Below are positions 43,232-50,895 of a stretch of 64,000 bases of DNA, one piece after another; position 1 is the first letter of the stretch, and every line of letters starts with the position of its first letter. The stretch is taken from assembly GCF_900142065.1 (NCBI RefSeq), contig NZ_FSRJ01000002.1, positions 62,001 through 126,000 of the forward strand. Reading direction: 5' to 3'. The notes under the pieces were generated by a model. That model saw only the letters and a list, made by a program, of their open reading frames with translations, was not told where the DNA came from and searched no databases. This DNA comes from Agromyces cerinus subsp. cerinus (GTDB lineage: Bacteria > Actinomycetota > Actinomycetes > Actinomycetales > Microbacteriaceae). The translations under genes and the position numbers were made by a program.

Positions 43232-44800
43232 ATGAGCCAGACAGACCAGAACGATCGGAGCGCCGCGCAGGCCGCGTCGCTCGCCGAGACCCAGCCGCTC
43301 GACGGCGGACTCGCGAGCATCGAGCACTGGATCGACGGGGCATCCGTCGCCGGCGACGGAGCCCGCAGCGGGCCCGTCTACAACCCGGCGCGCGGCGTCG
43401 AGCAGAAGCGCGTGCGCTTCGCCTCGACCGAGGACGTCGACGTCGCCGTGCAGGCGGCCGCACGCGCGTTCCCGGGGTGGCGCGACACCTCGATCGCCAA
43501 GCGCCAGCAGGTGATGTTCGCGTTCCGCGAGCTGCTCAACGCCCGCAGCGGCGAGCTCGCCGCGATCCTCACGAGCGAGCACGGCAAGGTGCTCTCCGAC
43601 GCCGCCGGCGAGATCGCCCGCGGCCTCGAGGTCGTCGAGCTCGCCTGCGCGATGCCGGGCTACACGAAGGGCGAGTACTCCGAGAACGTGTCGACCGGCA
43701 TCGACGTGTATTCGACGAAGCAGCCCGTGGGTGTCGTCGGCATCATCAGCCCGTTCAACTTCCCGGCGATGGTGCCGCTGTGGTTCTTCCCGCTCGCGAT
43801 CGCGACGGGCAACACGGTCGTGCTGAAGCCCTCCGAGAAGGACCCGTCTGCCGCCATCTGGCTCGCCCGCCTCATGCAGGAGGCGGGCCTGCCCGACGGC
43901 GTGCTGAACGTCGTGCACGGCGACAAGGTCGCCGTCGACGCGCTGCTCGAGCACCCCGTCGTGCGCTCGATCTCGTTCGTCGGCTCGACGCCGATCGCGA
44001 AGTACATCTACGCGACCGCGACTGCGAACGGCAAGCGGGTGCAGGCGCTCGGCGGCGCCAAGAACCACATGCTCGTGCTGCCCGACGCCGACCTCGACCT
44101 CGCGGCCGACGCCGCCGTCAACGCCGGCTTCGGCTCGGCGGGGGAGCGCTGCATGGCCGTCTCGGTCGTGCTCGCGGTCGACTCGGTCGCCGATGAGCTG
44201 GTCGCCAAGATCAGCGAGCGGATGTCGCGGCTCACCACGGGCGACGGCACCCGCGGCTGCGACATGGGGCCGCTCATCACCCGCGAGCACCGCGACAAGG
44301 TCGTCGGCTACCTCGACGTGGCGGCATCCGACGGGGCGACCGTCGTCGTCGACGGGCGCGACACTCCGATCGACGGGGACGACGACGGGTTCTGGCTCGG
44401 CCCGACCCTCGTCGACAAGGTGCCGCTCGATTCATCCGTCTACCGCGACGAGATCTTCGGCCCGGTACTCGGCATCGTTCGCGTCGACGGGTACCAGGAG
44501 GGGCTCGACGTGATCAACGCCTCGCGCTACGGCAACGGCACGGCGATCTTCACGAACGACGGCGGGGCCGCGCGGCGGTTCCAGCGCGAGGTGACGGTCG
44601 GCATGATCGGCATCAACGTGCCGATCCCGGTGCCGGTCGCGTACCACTCGTTCGGCGGCTGGAAAGATTCGCTCTTCGGCGACGCCAAGGCCTACGGCGC
44701 GCGCGGCTTCGACTTCTTCACGCAGGAGAAGGCGGTCACGTCGCGCTGGCTCGACCCGAGCCACGGCGGCCTGAACCTGGGGTTCCCGCAGCACGACTAG
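43232..44800 (+). CDS. mmsA: CoA-acylating methylmalonate/malonate-semialdehyde dehydrogenase
   Basis: 522 residues. The aldehyde dehydrogenase motifs are clear: 'GIISPFNFPAMVPLWFFPLA' for NAD binding and catalytic Cys307 in 'GSAGERCMAVSVV'. 'FGGWKDSLFGDAKAYGARGF' near the C-terminus is typical of the MMSDH group, which uses CoA as acyl acceptor and yields acetyl-CoA or propionyl-CoA with CO2. It ends the catabolic route from uracil or thymine. It begins 3 bp after the aminotransferase stop. Confidence 0.9.
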   Translation: MSQTDQNDRSAAQAASLAETQPLDGGLASIEHWIDGASVAGDGARSGPVYNPARGVEQKRVRFASTEDVDVAVQAAARAFPGWRDTSIAKRQQVMFAFRELLNARSGELAAILTSEHGKVLSDAAGEIARGLEVVELACAMPGYTKGEYSENVSTGIDVYSTKQPVGVVGIISPFNFPAMVPLWFFPLAIATGNTVVLKPSEKDPSAAIWLARLMQEAGLPDGVLNVVHGDKVAVDALLEHPVVRSISFVGSTPIAKYIYATATANGKRVQALGGAKNHMLVLPDADLDLAADAAVNAGFGSAGERCMAVSVVLAVDSVADELVAKISERMSRLTTGDGTRGCDMGPLITREHRDKVVGYLDVAASDGATVVVDGRDTPIDGDDDGFWLGPTLVDKVPLDSSVYRDEIFGPVLGIVRVDGYQEGLDVINASRYGNGTAIFTNDGGAARRFQREVTVGMIGINVPIPVPVAYHSFGGWKDSLFGDAKAYGARGFDFFTQEKAVTSRWLDPSHGGLNLGFPQHD

Positions 44801-44830
44801 TGCGCGCGGGGTGCGGCGCGGGTCGGACGC

Positions 44831-45523
44831 TCAGTGACCGTAGTTCGAACTCGGCGACTCGATGTAGTCGACGACGGCGTCGTCGAGGTATCCGGTGACG
44901 AGGACTCCGATGTCGGGCGAGGCGCCGGTGCCCTCGCCCGGCGGCAGCGCGACGAGGTCGACCCGGAACATGCGCTGCATGCGGCCGGTCTCCTGCACGG
45001 TGTAGTCGACGGGAGCCGTGGCGCCCGCCATGTCGATCGAGTCGAGCGCGTTGCCGACCGAGATGCCCGTGGATGTCGTCACGGGCAGGCCGCCCGCTTC
45101 GGCACCGGTGACGTAGACCACATGGTTCGGCCAGTACGGGGCCTCCTCGACCTGGTCGGTGTCGAGGAGTTGCAGCCCGCCCCATTCGTGGAGGGTCGCG
45201 GGCGGCGTCTCGGAGCCGGGTTCGACGCGGGAGTCCGTGGGCTCGCCGAGATATTCGCTGAGTCCGGAGACCACTTCGCCGGTCGGCTGGTGGTAGTCGA
45301 ACGTCGCGAGTACCGCGTCGGCATCGCCCACCACGGTGATCGACTCCGGCGAGATGACGATGCTCGTGGCGACCTCGGCTGCAGGCGCGGCCGTCGGGAC
45401 GGGCGTCGACGTGCTCGACGCCGACGGTGGCGCGGGGTCCGCCGGCGGCGCGGTGCATGCGGTGACCCCGGCGAGCGTCGCGATGCCGAGACCGAGGAGT
45501 GCACTGAGGCGGAGCGGGCGCAT
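44831..45523 (-). CDS. Putative lipoprotein (paralogue A)
   Basis: 230 residues. The lipobox is 'GVTAC' (Cys23), followed by a Ser/Thr/Pro linker. The folded part shares an ordered set of motifs with the gene at 46601: 'VLATFDYHQPTGEVVSGLSE', 'YLGEPTDSR', 'HEWGGLQLLDTDQ' and 'PNHVVYVTGAEAGGLPV'. No named domain was recognised. It is exposed outside the membrane and of unknown function. It converges with mmsA. Confidence 0.72.
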   Translation of the reverse strand: MRPLRLSALLGLGIATLAGVTACTAPPADPAPPSASSTSTPVPTAAPAAEVATSIVISPESITVVGDADAVLATFDYHQPTGEVVSGLSEYLGEPTDSRVEPGSETPPATLHEWGGLQLLDTDQVEEAPYWPNHVVYVTGAEAGGLPVTTSTGISVGNALDSIDMAGATAPVDYTVQETGRMQRMFRVDLVALPPGEGTGASPDIGVLVTGYLDDAVVDYIESPSSNYGH

Positions 45524-45604
45524 GGCACGACCCTACCGACGGGCGCTCCCCGTCGGGAATCAGGGCAGGCACTGAGACGCAGCAGGGAGGAGGAGAATGG
45601 GGCC

Positions 45605-45778
45605 GTGCACGGAGCGATCCTCCACATCGACGACTGCCCGTCCGACGGCGCGACCGACTCGCTCGCCTGCCGGGTCTCCCCGACTCCGGTGGGCCTCGCC
45701 GGCGTGCCGACCGTCGAGCAGATCGTCGAGGCGCTCCGGGCGCTCGGGGCGCTCCGGGCGCAGGCGAACGCCGGCTAG
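45605..45778 (+). CDS. Small hypothetical protein, 57 aa
   Basis: A 57-residue ORF starting at GTG, preceded by GGGAGGAGGAG. 'HGAILHIDDCPSDGATDSLA' followed by two small helices ('VEQIVEALRALGALRAQANA') does not match a family I know. The last bases overlap the convergent enoyl-CoA hydratase stop. An ATG at 45597 opens a different frame with poorer composition. It may be real but could be chance. Confidence 0.4.
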   Translation: MHGAILHIDDCPSDGATDSLACRVSPTPVGLAGVPTVEQIVEALRALGALRAQANAG

Positions 45779-46575
45779 CTCGGGCGGCTCGATCGACCGA
45801 ATGCCGCGATGCGGGCGCTCGCCTCCGGGGTCTCGAAGGCGGCGCCGATCGTGCGCGCCTCGTCGTCGAGCGCTGACTGGAAGTCGCGGGTGAGCCCAGA
45901 GCGCACCAGGCGCTTCGCCTGGCCGAAGGCACCGGTCGCCCCGTCGATCCAGCTCTGCGCGATCTCCCGCGCTCGCGCCTCGAGCGCATCGGGCGCGACG
46001 ACCTCGGCGACGAGTCCCCAGTCGAGTGCCTCGGCAGCGGTGAGGGTGCGCGAGGTCAGCGTGAGCTCGAGCGCGCGTCGGGTGCCGACGGCCTCGGGCA
46101 GCAGGGTGCTGACGCCGCAGTCGGGCGTGAGCGCGACATCCGCGTACCGGCTCGCGAACGTCGCGTGCTCGGAGGCGACGATGAGGTCGGCGACGAGCAT
46201 GAAGCCGAGCCCTCCGCCGGCGACCGGGCCCTGCACGGCGGCCACGATCGGCTTCGAGCTCTCGCGGAGCGTGCGGTGGCCGTCGTGGATCGCGTCGGCG
46301 AGAGCCGTGATCGTCGCGGCGGCGGACTCCCCGCCGCTCGAGACGGCGGAGGCCGCGAGCTCGGACATCGCCCGCACGTCGCCGCCCGCGCAGAACGCGC
46401 GGCCGTTGGCGTCGAAGAGCACCGCGCCGATGTCGTCGCGCTCGGCGATCTCATGGGCGAGGGCCTGCCAGCGCCCGATCGCCTCGGGGTCGACCGCGTT
46501 CAGCCGGCTCGGGCGGTTGAGGGTGAGGCGGGCGAGCCCACCCTCGACCTCGAACAGGATCGCGTCATCGCTCAT
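45775..46575 (-). CDS. Enoyl-CoA hydratase/isomerase family protein
   Basis: 266 residues of the crotonase fold. 'GRAFCAGGDVRAMSELA' and 'GPVAGGGLGFMLVADLIVAS' supply the oxyanion-hole amides. The position of the second catalytic Glu region reads 'ADVALTPDCGVSTLLPEAVG', so one of the two hydratase glutamates appears to be replaced and the reaction could be isomerase- or hydrolase-like rather than hydration. It is flanked by two paralogous lipoproteins on the same strand. Confidence 0.83.
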   Translation of the reverse strand: MSDDAILFEVEGGLARLTLNRPSRLNAVDPEAIGRWQALAHEIAERDDIGAVLFDANGRAFCAGGDVRAMSELAASAVSSGGESAAATITALADAIHDGHRTLRESSKPIVAAVQGPVAGGGLGFMLVADLIVASEHATFASRYADVALTPDCGVSTLLPEAVGTRRALELTLTSRTLTAAEALDWGLVAEVVAPDALEARAREIAQSWIDGATGAFGQAKRLVRSGLTRDFQSALDDEARTIGAAFETPEASARIAAFGRSSRPS

Positions 46576-46600
46576 GGAGCGGAAGCCTACCCGGTGCTCG

Positions 46601-47299
46601 TCAGACGCCGAAGTTCGCGCTCGGCGCGATCAACTGTTCGATGAGCCCGGTGTCGGTGTAGCTGTGCACGATCACGGCGAAGTTGCGCGGTTCGGTCGGG
46701 GCGGCGGGGTGCGGCGGCAGCTCGATCAGCCCCACTCGGGAGAGCACGACGGTGCGCCCGGTCGTCGGATTCGTGTACTCGCCGGCCGACTCGATTCCGA
46801 CCGTCACGCTCGTGCCGGGGTCGCCCACGTGCAGGCCCGAGGGGGCGCCGACCCCGGCAGCGGTGCCGATCGGCAGTGGTCCGGCCGTCGGGCCCGTGAC
46901 GAAGACCGAGTGGTTGGGGATCTCGGGCGGTGTGCCGGGAGTGTCGGTGTCGTAGAGACGGAGCCCGCCCCACTCGTGGTCGACGCCGGGTGACGACTCG
47001 ATGCTGCCGGGGTTCGGGGTGTCGACGGGCTCGCCGAGGTATTCGGTGAGGCCGGCGACCACCTCGGTGGTGGGCTGGAAGTAGTCGAAGCTCGCGAGCA
47101 CCCCTCCGTCGGCATCGAGCACGCTGATGGTCTCGGCCGTGATGGCGACGGATGCCGCGACCGGTTCCGGTGCCGGCGAGGGCGTCGGCGACGTGCTCGC
47201 GCTCGGCACGGGAGAGGGCGTCGGGGGCGCGGACGCGCACGCGCCGAGCGCGGTCACCGCAGCGAGCGCGACGAGTACGGCCACCATCCGTGTCTTCAT
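46601..47299 (-). CDS. Putative lipoprotein (paralogue B)
   Basis: 232 residues. The lipobox is 'LGAC' (Cys21), followed by a Pro/Ser/Thr linker. The core is homologous to the gene at 44831-45523: 'VLASFDYFQPTTEVVAGLTE', 'YLGEPVDTP', 'HEWGGLRLYDTDTPGTPPEI' and 'PNHSVFVTGPTAGPLPI'. The family is unknown. The ATG at 47299 is the only start compatible with the signal peptide although the frame is open to 48034. Confidence 0.72.
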   Translation of the reverse strand: MKTRMVAVLVALAAVTALGACASAPPTPSPVPSASTSPTPSPAPEPVAASVAITAETISVLDADGGVLASFDYFQPTTEVVAGLTEYLGEPVDTPNPGSIESSPGVDHEWGGLRLYDTDTPGTPPEIPNHSVFVTGPTAGPLPIGTAAGVGAPSGLHVGDPGTSVTVGIESAGEYTNPTTGRTVVLSRVGLIELPPHPAAPTEPRNFAVIVHSYTDTGLIEQLIAPSANFGV

Positions 47300-47330
47300 G
47301 TCGACACGATAGAGCAGCGACGCCCTCGGA

Positions 47331-47352
47331 TGCTCAGTGCATCCACTGAGCA
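47331..47352 (-). terminator. Hairpin terminator after the LysR gene
   Basis: TGCTCAGTG pairs with CACTGAGCA (9 bp) around a CATC loop, just beyond the LysR stop on the minus strand. Confidence 0.65.
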
Positions 47353-47358
47353 GAGCGC

Positions 47359-48276
47359 TCAGACCGCGGCGTGCGCATGTTCGAGCCGCGCGGCGCGCGC
47401 CACGAGCACGTCGAGCACGGTGCGCACGGCGAGGCGCTCCGCGACATCCGGACGCACGAGCGCCACGATCTGCCGAGCGGATGCCACGCCGCGCAGCGGC
47501 TTCAACACGATCGAATCGGGCACGGCGCCGCTCGTGAACCGTGGCACGAACGCGATGCCGAGACCGGCCTCGATGAAGGCCTCGATGATGCGCATGTCGC
47601 TGAAGCGCTGGCTGACCGTGGCCCGCTGCCCGGCCTGCTGCTCGATCGCGTGCAGGATGCGCTCGAAGGGGAACCCGGGCGGCACCCCGAGCCAGGTCTC
47701 GTCGACCAGATCGGCGGGCGTCAGGTGCGCCCGTCCGGCGAGACGGTGGTCGGCCGGAAGACCGATGTCGAGCGGTTCGGTCAACAGCGGCACGGCCTTC
47801 AGGCCGCGGCCGCCCCAGGGCAGCACGCCCGGCATCGTGTGCGCGAGCACGATGTCGAAGTCGGAGGTGAGGTCGGCGAACTCGGCCGCCTCGGGGTCGA
47901 GGTCGGTCGCTCGCACGACGAGGCCGGCGACCTCGGCGAGGTCGGTGAGCACCGCCGGCAGCAGGGTCGCGCCGACTGTGGGGAACGTGACGAGCGAGAC
48001 CTCGCCGCTCGGGTGGTTTCGGAACTCGTCCCACAGGGCGGTGGCGCGTTCGAGGGCGACGGCGACGTCGGCAGCGCTGCGGGCGAGGGCGTGCCCGGCG
48101 CTCGTCAGCACGACGCCGCGGCCGCTGCGCTCGGTGAGGGGCATGCCGGCCTCGCGCTCGAGCACCTTCAGCTGCTGCGACACCGCCGACGGTGTGCGGC
48201 CGGTGGCCTCGGCGACCGCCGTCACGCTGCCGCGTTCGGCGAGTTCTCGAAGCAGGTCCAATCGCCGCACGTCCAT
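47359..48276 (-). CDS. LysR family transcriptional regulator
   Basis: 305 residues. The N-terminal helix-turn-helix is 'LDLLRELAERGSVTAVAEAT' then 'GRTPSAVSQQLKVLEREAGM'. The effector domain contains 'LVTFPTVGATLLPAVLTDLA' and 'FSDMRIIEAFIEAGLGIAFV'. Effector unknown. The ATG at 48276 lies inside a perfect palindrome that is probably its own operator, and there is no Shine-Dalgarno, so the mRNA may be leaderless. The nearest divergent gene encodes a 40-residue membrane protein. Confidence 0.87.
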   Translation of the reverse strand: MDVRRLDLLRELAERGSVTAVAEATGRTPSAVSQQLKVLEREAGMPLTERSGRGVVLTSAGHALARSAADVAVALERATALWDEFRNHPSGEVSLVTFPTVGATLLPAVLTDLAEVAGLVVRATDLDPEAAEFADLTSDFDIVLAHTMPGVLPWGGRGLKAVPLLTEPLDIGLPADHRLAGRAHLTPADLVDETWLGVPPGFPFERILHAIEQQAGQRATVSQRFSDMRIIEAFIEAGLGIAFVPRFTSGAVPDSIVLKPLRGVASARQIVALVRPDVAERLAVRTVLDVLVARAARLEHAHAAV

Positions 48277-48302
48277 GTAGCCAGGCTACATCGTTCTTGT
48301 AG
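48275..48302. promoter_or_regulatory. LysR operator: perfect palindrome plus extra half-site
   Basis: ATGTAGCC-A-GGCTACAT (48275-48291) is perfect and overlaps the LysR start codon. A further TGTAG at 48298-48302 pairs with CTACA at 48286-48290. Three half-sites in a row fit LysR binding and autoregulation. AT-rich promoter DNA follows to about 48350. Confidence 0.65.
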
Positions 48303-48410
48303 AATCGTGAGCTTGTGCTGCACTATTATTCGCGATTCAATTGAGATGTCGAACACGTGCAATGGGGCATCGACTGCTCGATCACCCACTCGTTTTCGAA
48401 AGGAATCACC

Positions 48411-48533
48411 ATGTTCAGCGTCATCGTGCTTCTCACCGTCGTTTCCGTCGCCGCCATCATCGGCTCGATCGTCGTCACCGCTCGTGACGGCTACCGTCGT
48501 CAGCCGCGAGAGACGTTCGCGCGCACCGTCTAG
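48411..48533 (+). CDS. Small single-pass membrane protein, 40 aa
   Basis: A 40-residue ORF with AAAGGA at proper spacing before the ATG. It has one membrane helix (about 2-23, 'VIVLLTVVSVAAIIGSIVVT') and a basic cytoplasmic tail 'ARDGYRRQPRETFARTV'. Two hairpins follow the stop. The ribosome site, terminator and isolated promoter region make it likely to be real. The function is unknown. Confidence 0.65.
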   Translation: MFSVIVLLTVVSVAAIIGSIVVTARDGYRRQPRETFARTV

Positions 48534-48544
48534 GTGCCGCGAAT

Positions 48545-48615
48545 TCCGGGGGTCCGTTCCCCGGAGTGCAGGGCCGCCGCGCGGGGGAGGGACACCCCGC
48601 GGGGCGGCCCTTCTT
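48545..48615 (+). terminator. Two successive hairpins after the 40-aa gene
   Basis: A 7-bp stem (48545-48551 with 48559-48565) is followed by a stem of about 15 of 16 pairs (48571-48586 with 48595-48610) and TTCTT, which is a strong rho-independent terminator. The rest of 48616-48802 holds no feature I can support. Confidence 0.75.
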
Positions 48616-48802
48616 CGTGCCGGATCTTCGTGCGTATCGGGATGCAATGGGGGGATCCCGATGCGCACGGACACGCCCCGCGACACGGTGCGAACACGCC
48701 TGCGACACGGCCGCCGTGTCTCTCGACGACGCCGCCGATCTGCCGCTAGCGTGTGGCCAGGGCCTCGAGCGTGTGCCCGGGGGTACGACGCAAGGGGGAT
48801 CG

Positions 48803-49543
48803 ATGGCGCACGTGGTTGCGACCGGCGCGGGCAAGGCGATGATGGAGCGACGGGCCGATCCGACGCACGAATACATCCTGAGGCTCACCGGCAAGGAGCG
48901 CCCGCGCGTGCTCTTCGTCGGCACGGCGACCGGCGACGACGCCGCGTACGTCGTGAGCTTCTACACGACGTACGACTCCGACCGCTGCGCCCCGCACCAC
49001 CTGCCGCTGTTCCACCGCGCGGTCGACGACCTCGCGGGCTTCGTGAAGGGCTTCGACGTGATCCACGTCGGCGGCGGCAACACGGCGAACATGCTCGACG
49101 TCTGGAAGCGCCAGGGCCTCGACGAGATCATGCGCGAGATGTGGGAGGACCCGAACTCGAACACGGTCTTCACCGGCGGCTCGGCCGGCGGCATCTGCTG
49201 GTTCGAAGGCGGCACGACCGACAGCTACGGGCCCACCCTGCAGGTGCTGCCCGAGGGGCTCGGGTTCCTGCACGGCAGCTTCTGCCCGCACTACGACGCC
49301 GAAGACCAGCGCCAGCCGCTGTTCCACGCCTCGCTGCTCAGCGGTGAGCTCGCGACGGGCTATGCGGTCGGCAACCTGCAGTCGCTGCACTTCGAGGGCT
49401 CCGAGTTCGTCACGGCGATCAGCCCCGTCGAGGACCCGCTCGCGTTGAAAGTCGAGGCGGTCGACGGGCGCATCGTCGAGACGCCGCTCCCGACTCAGGT
49501 GCTGGCGAGTTCCGGCCCCATCGTGAAGGGCCCCTCCTCGTGA
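48803..49543 (+). CDS. Peptidase E-like (S51 family) serine peptidase
   Basis: 246 residues of the S51 family, which includes dipeptidase E (Asp-X dipeptides) and cyanophycinase. The nucleophile is in 'VFTGGSAGGICWFEGGTTDS'; 'VIHVGGGNTANMLDVWKRQG' and 'GFLHGSFCPHYDAEDQRQPL' are the other conserved blocks. Cytoplasmic. The ATG at 48803 follows AAGGGGG. It is followed with a 4-bp GTGA overlap by a C4-dicarboxylate/aspartate transporter, which suggests aspartate release and transport are linked. Confidence 0.83.
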   Translation: MAHVVATGAGKAMMERRADPTHEYILRLTGKERPRVLFVGTATGDDAAYVVSFYTTYDSDRCAPHHLPLFHRAVDDLAGFVKGFDVIHVGGGNTANMLDVWKRQGLDEIMREMWEDPNSNTVFTGGSAGGICWFEGGTTDSYGPTLQVLPEGLGFLHGSFCPHYDAEDQRQPLFHASLLSGELATGYAVGNLQSLHFEGSEFVTAISPVEDPLALKVEAVDGRIVETPLPTQVLASSGPIVKGPSS

Positions 49544-50895
49544 ACGACAACGTCTGGATCCTCGTCGCCGAACTGATCGTCGTCGTCCTCGCGATCTACA
49601 TGGGCACCCGCACGAGCGGGATCGGCCTCGGCGTCTGGGGTCTCGTCGGTGTCGCCGTGCTCGTCTTCGTCTTCGGCGAGGCGCCGGGCGCCGCCCCGGT
49701 CGACGCCGTGTTCATCGTCATCACCGTCATCACCGCGGCATCCGTCATGCAAGCGGCCGGCGGCATCGACTGGATGGTCTCGATCGCGTCGAAGGTCATC
49801 AAGAAGCGACCGAAGTCGGTCGTATTCCTGGCACCGGCGATGTCGTTCCTCTTCACGGTGGGCGCCGGCACCGGCAACATCTTCTACCCCCTGCTGCCCG
49901 TCATCTACGACGTCTCGTACCAGCAGAAGATCCGGCCAGAGCGGGCGCTGTCGGTCTCGGCCGTCGCCTCGCAGGTGGGCATCCTCTGCTCGCCCGTCTC
50001 GGCGGCGACCGCGTCGATGGTCGTGCTGCTCGCCCCGCAGGGCGTCGACCTCGGCAAGCTCCTGCTCATCATGTGGCCGGCCTCGATCGTGGGCCTCGGC
50101 ATCGCGGCGCTCGTCATGGTCAAGCACGGCAAGGAGCTCGAGGACGACCCCGAGTTCCAGCGCCGCCTCGCCGAGCACCTCGTGAAGCCGGCCGTCGTGG
50201 TCGACGCCGACAAGAAGCTCCCGCGCAGCGCCGTGCTCTCGGCCTCGATCTTCCTCACCGGCGTCGGCGTCATCGTGCTCTTCGGCCTCTTCTCGGGCCT
50301 TCGCCCGATCATCGGCACGGATGACTCGGGCGACCCCGTGCGGGTCAGCATCACCGTCATCATCGAGGTCATCATGGGCGTCATCGCGGCGCTCATCTTC
50401 GTCACCTGCAAGGTCAAGGCGGCGGATGTCCCGAAGCAGTCGACGTTCCCGGCCGGCATGGTCGGCGCGATCGCCCTCTTCGGCATCGCGTGGCTCGCCA
50501 ACACCTTCGTCGCCGCGAACAACACGCTCATCGTCGACGGGCTCGGCTCGCTCGTCTCCGGGTCGACGGCGTTCCTCGGGGCGCTGCTCTTCGCGCTCGC
50601 GCTCTTCCTCGTCGCCATGCTCACCACGAGCCAGTCGAGCGCGACCAACGCGATCGTGCCGATCGGCATCACGATCGGCCTGCCCGCACCGCTGCTCGTC
50701 GGGCTCTGGCCCGCGGCGATGGGCATCTACACGCTGCCCGCCAACGGCAGCCAGGTCGCCACGGTCGCATTCGACCAGACCGGCACCACCAAGATGGGCA
50801 AGTTCGTCTTCGACCACTCCTTCCAGCTGCCGAACCTCGTCTACGTCGTCGTCGCGATCCTCGTGGGCGTGGCACTCTCCTTCGTCATCGTCTGA
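49540..50895 (+). CDS. Anaerobic C4-dicarboxylate transporter, Dcu family
   Basis: 451 residues with about ten to twelve membrane helices. 'GAGTGNIFYPLLPVIYDVSY' and 'ERALSVSAVASQVGILCSPV' are diagnostic Dcu motifs, and 'PANGSQVATVAFDQTGTTKM' near the C-terminus matches DcuA/DcuB. It would exchange aspartate, fumarate, malate and succinate. GTG start overlapping peptidase E by 4 bp; stop overlaps thrE as TGATG. Dcu proteins are best known from facultative anaerobes, so presence here is of interest. Confidence 0.87.
   Translation: MNDNVWILVAELIVVVLAIYMGTRTSGIGLGVWGLVGVAVLVFVFGEAPGAAPVDAVFIVITVITAASVMQAAGGIDWMVSIASKVIKKRPKSVVFLAPAMSFLFTVGAGTGNIFYPLLPVIYDVSYQQKIRPERALSVSAVASQVGILCSPVSAATASMVVLLAPQGVDLGKLLLIMWPASIVGLGIAALVMVKHGKELEDDPEFQRRLAEHLVKPAVVVDADKKLPRSAVLSASIFLTGVGVIVLFGLFSGLRPIIGTDDSGDPVRVSITVIIEVIMGVIAALIFVTCKVKAADVPKQSTFPAGMVGAIALFGIAWLANTFVAANNTLIVDGLGSLVSGSTAFLGALLFALALFLVAMLTTSQSSATNAIVPIGITIGLPAPLLVGLWPAAMGIYTLPANGSQVATVAFDQTGTTKMGKFVFDHSFQLPNLVYVVVAILVGVALSFVIV

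Noticed and set aside
43144-44196. Long Arg-rich open frame overlapping mmsA
   Set aside because: It is a third-position GC artefact of the mmsA gene, with Arg/Ala-rich composition and no motifs. Many similar long frames antisense or out of frame to real genes (for example 56043-57830 minus and 29307-33092 minus) were dropped for the same reason.
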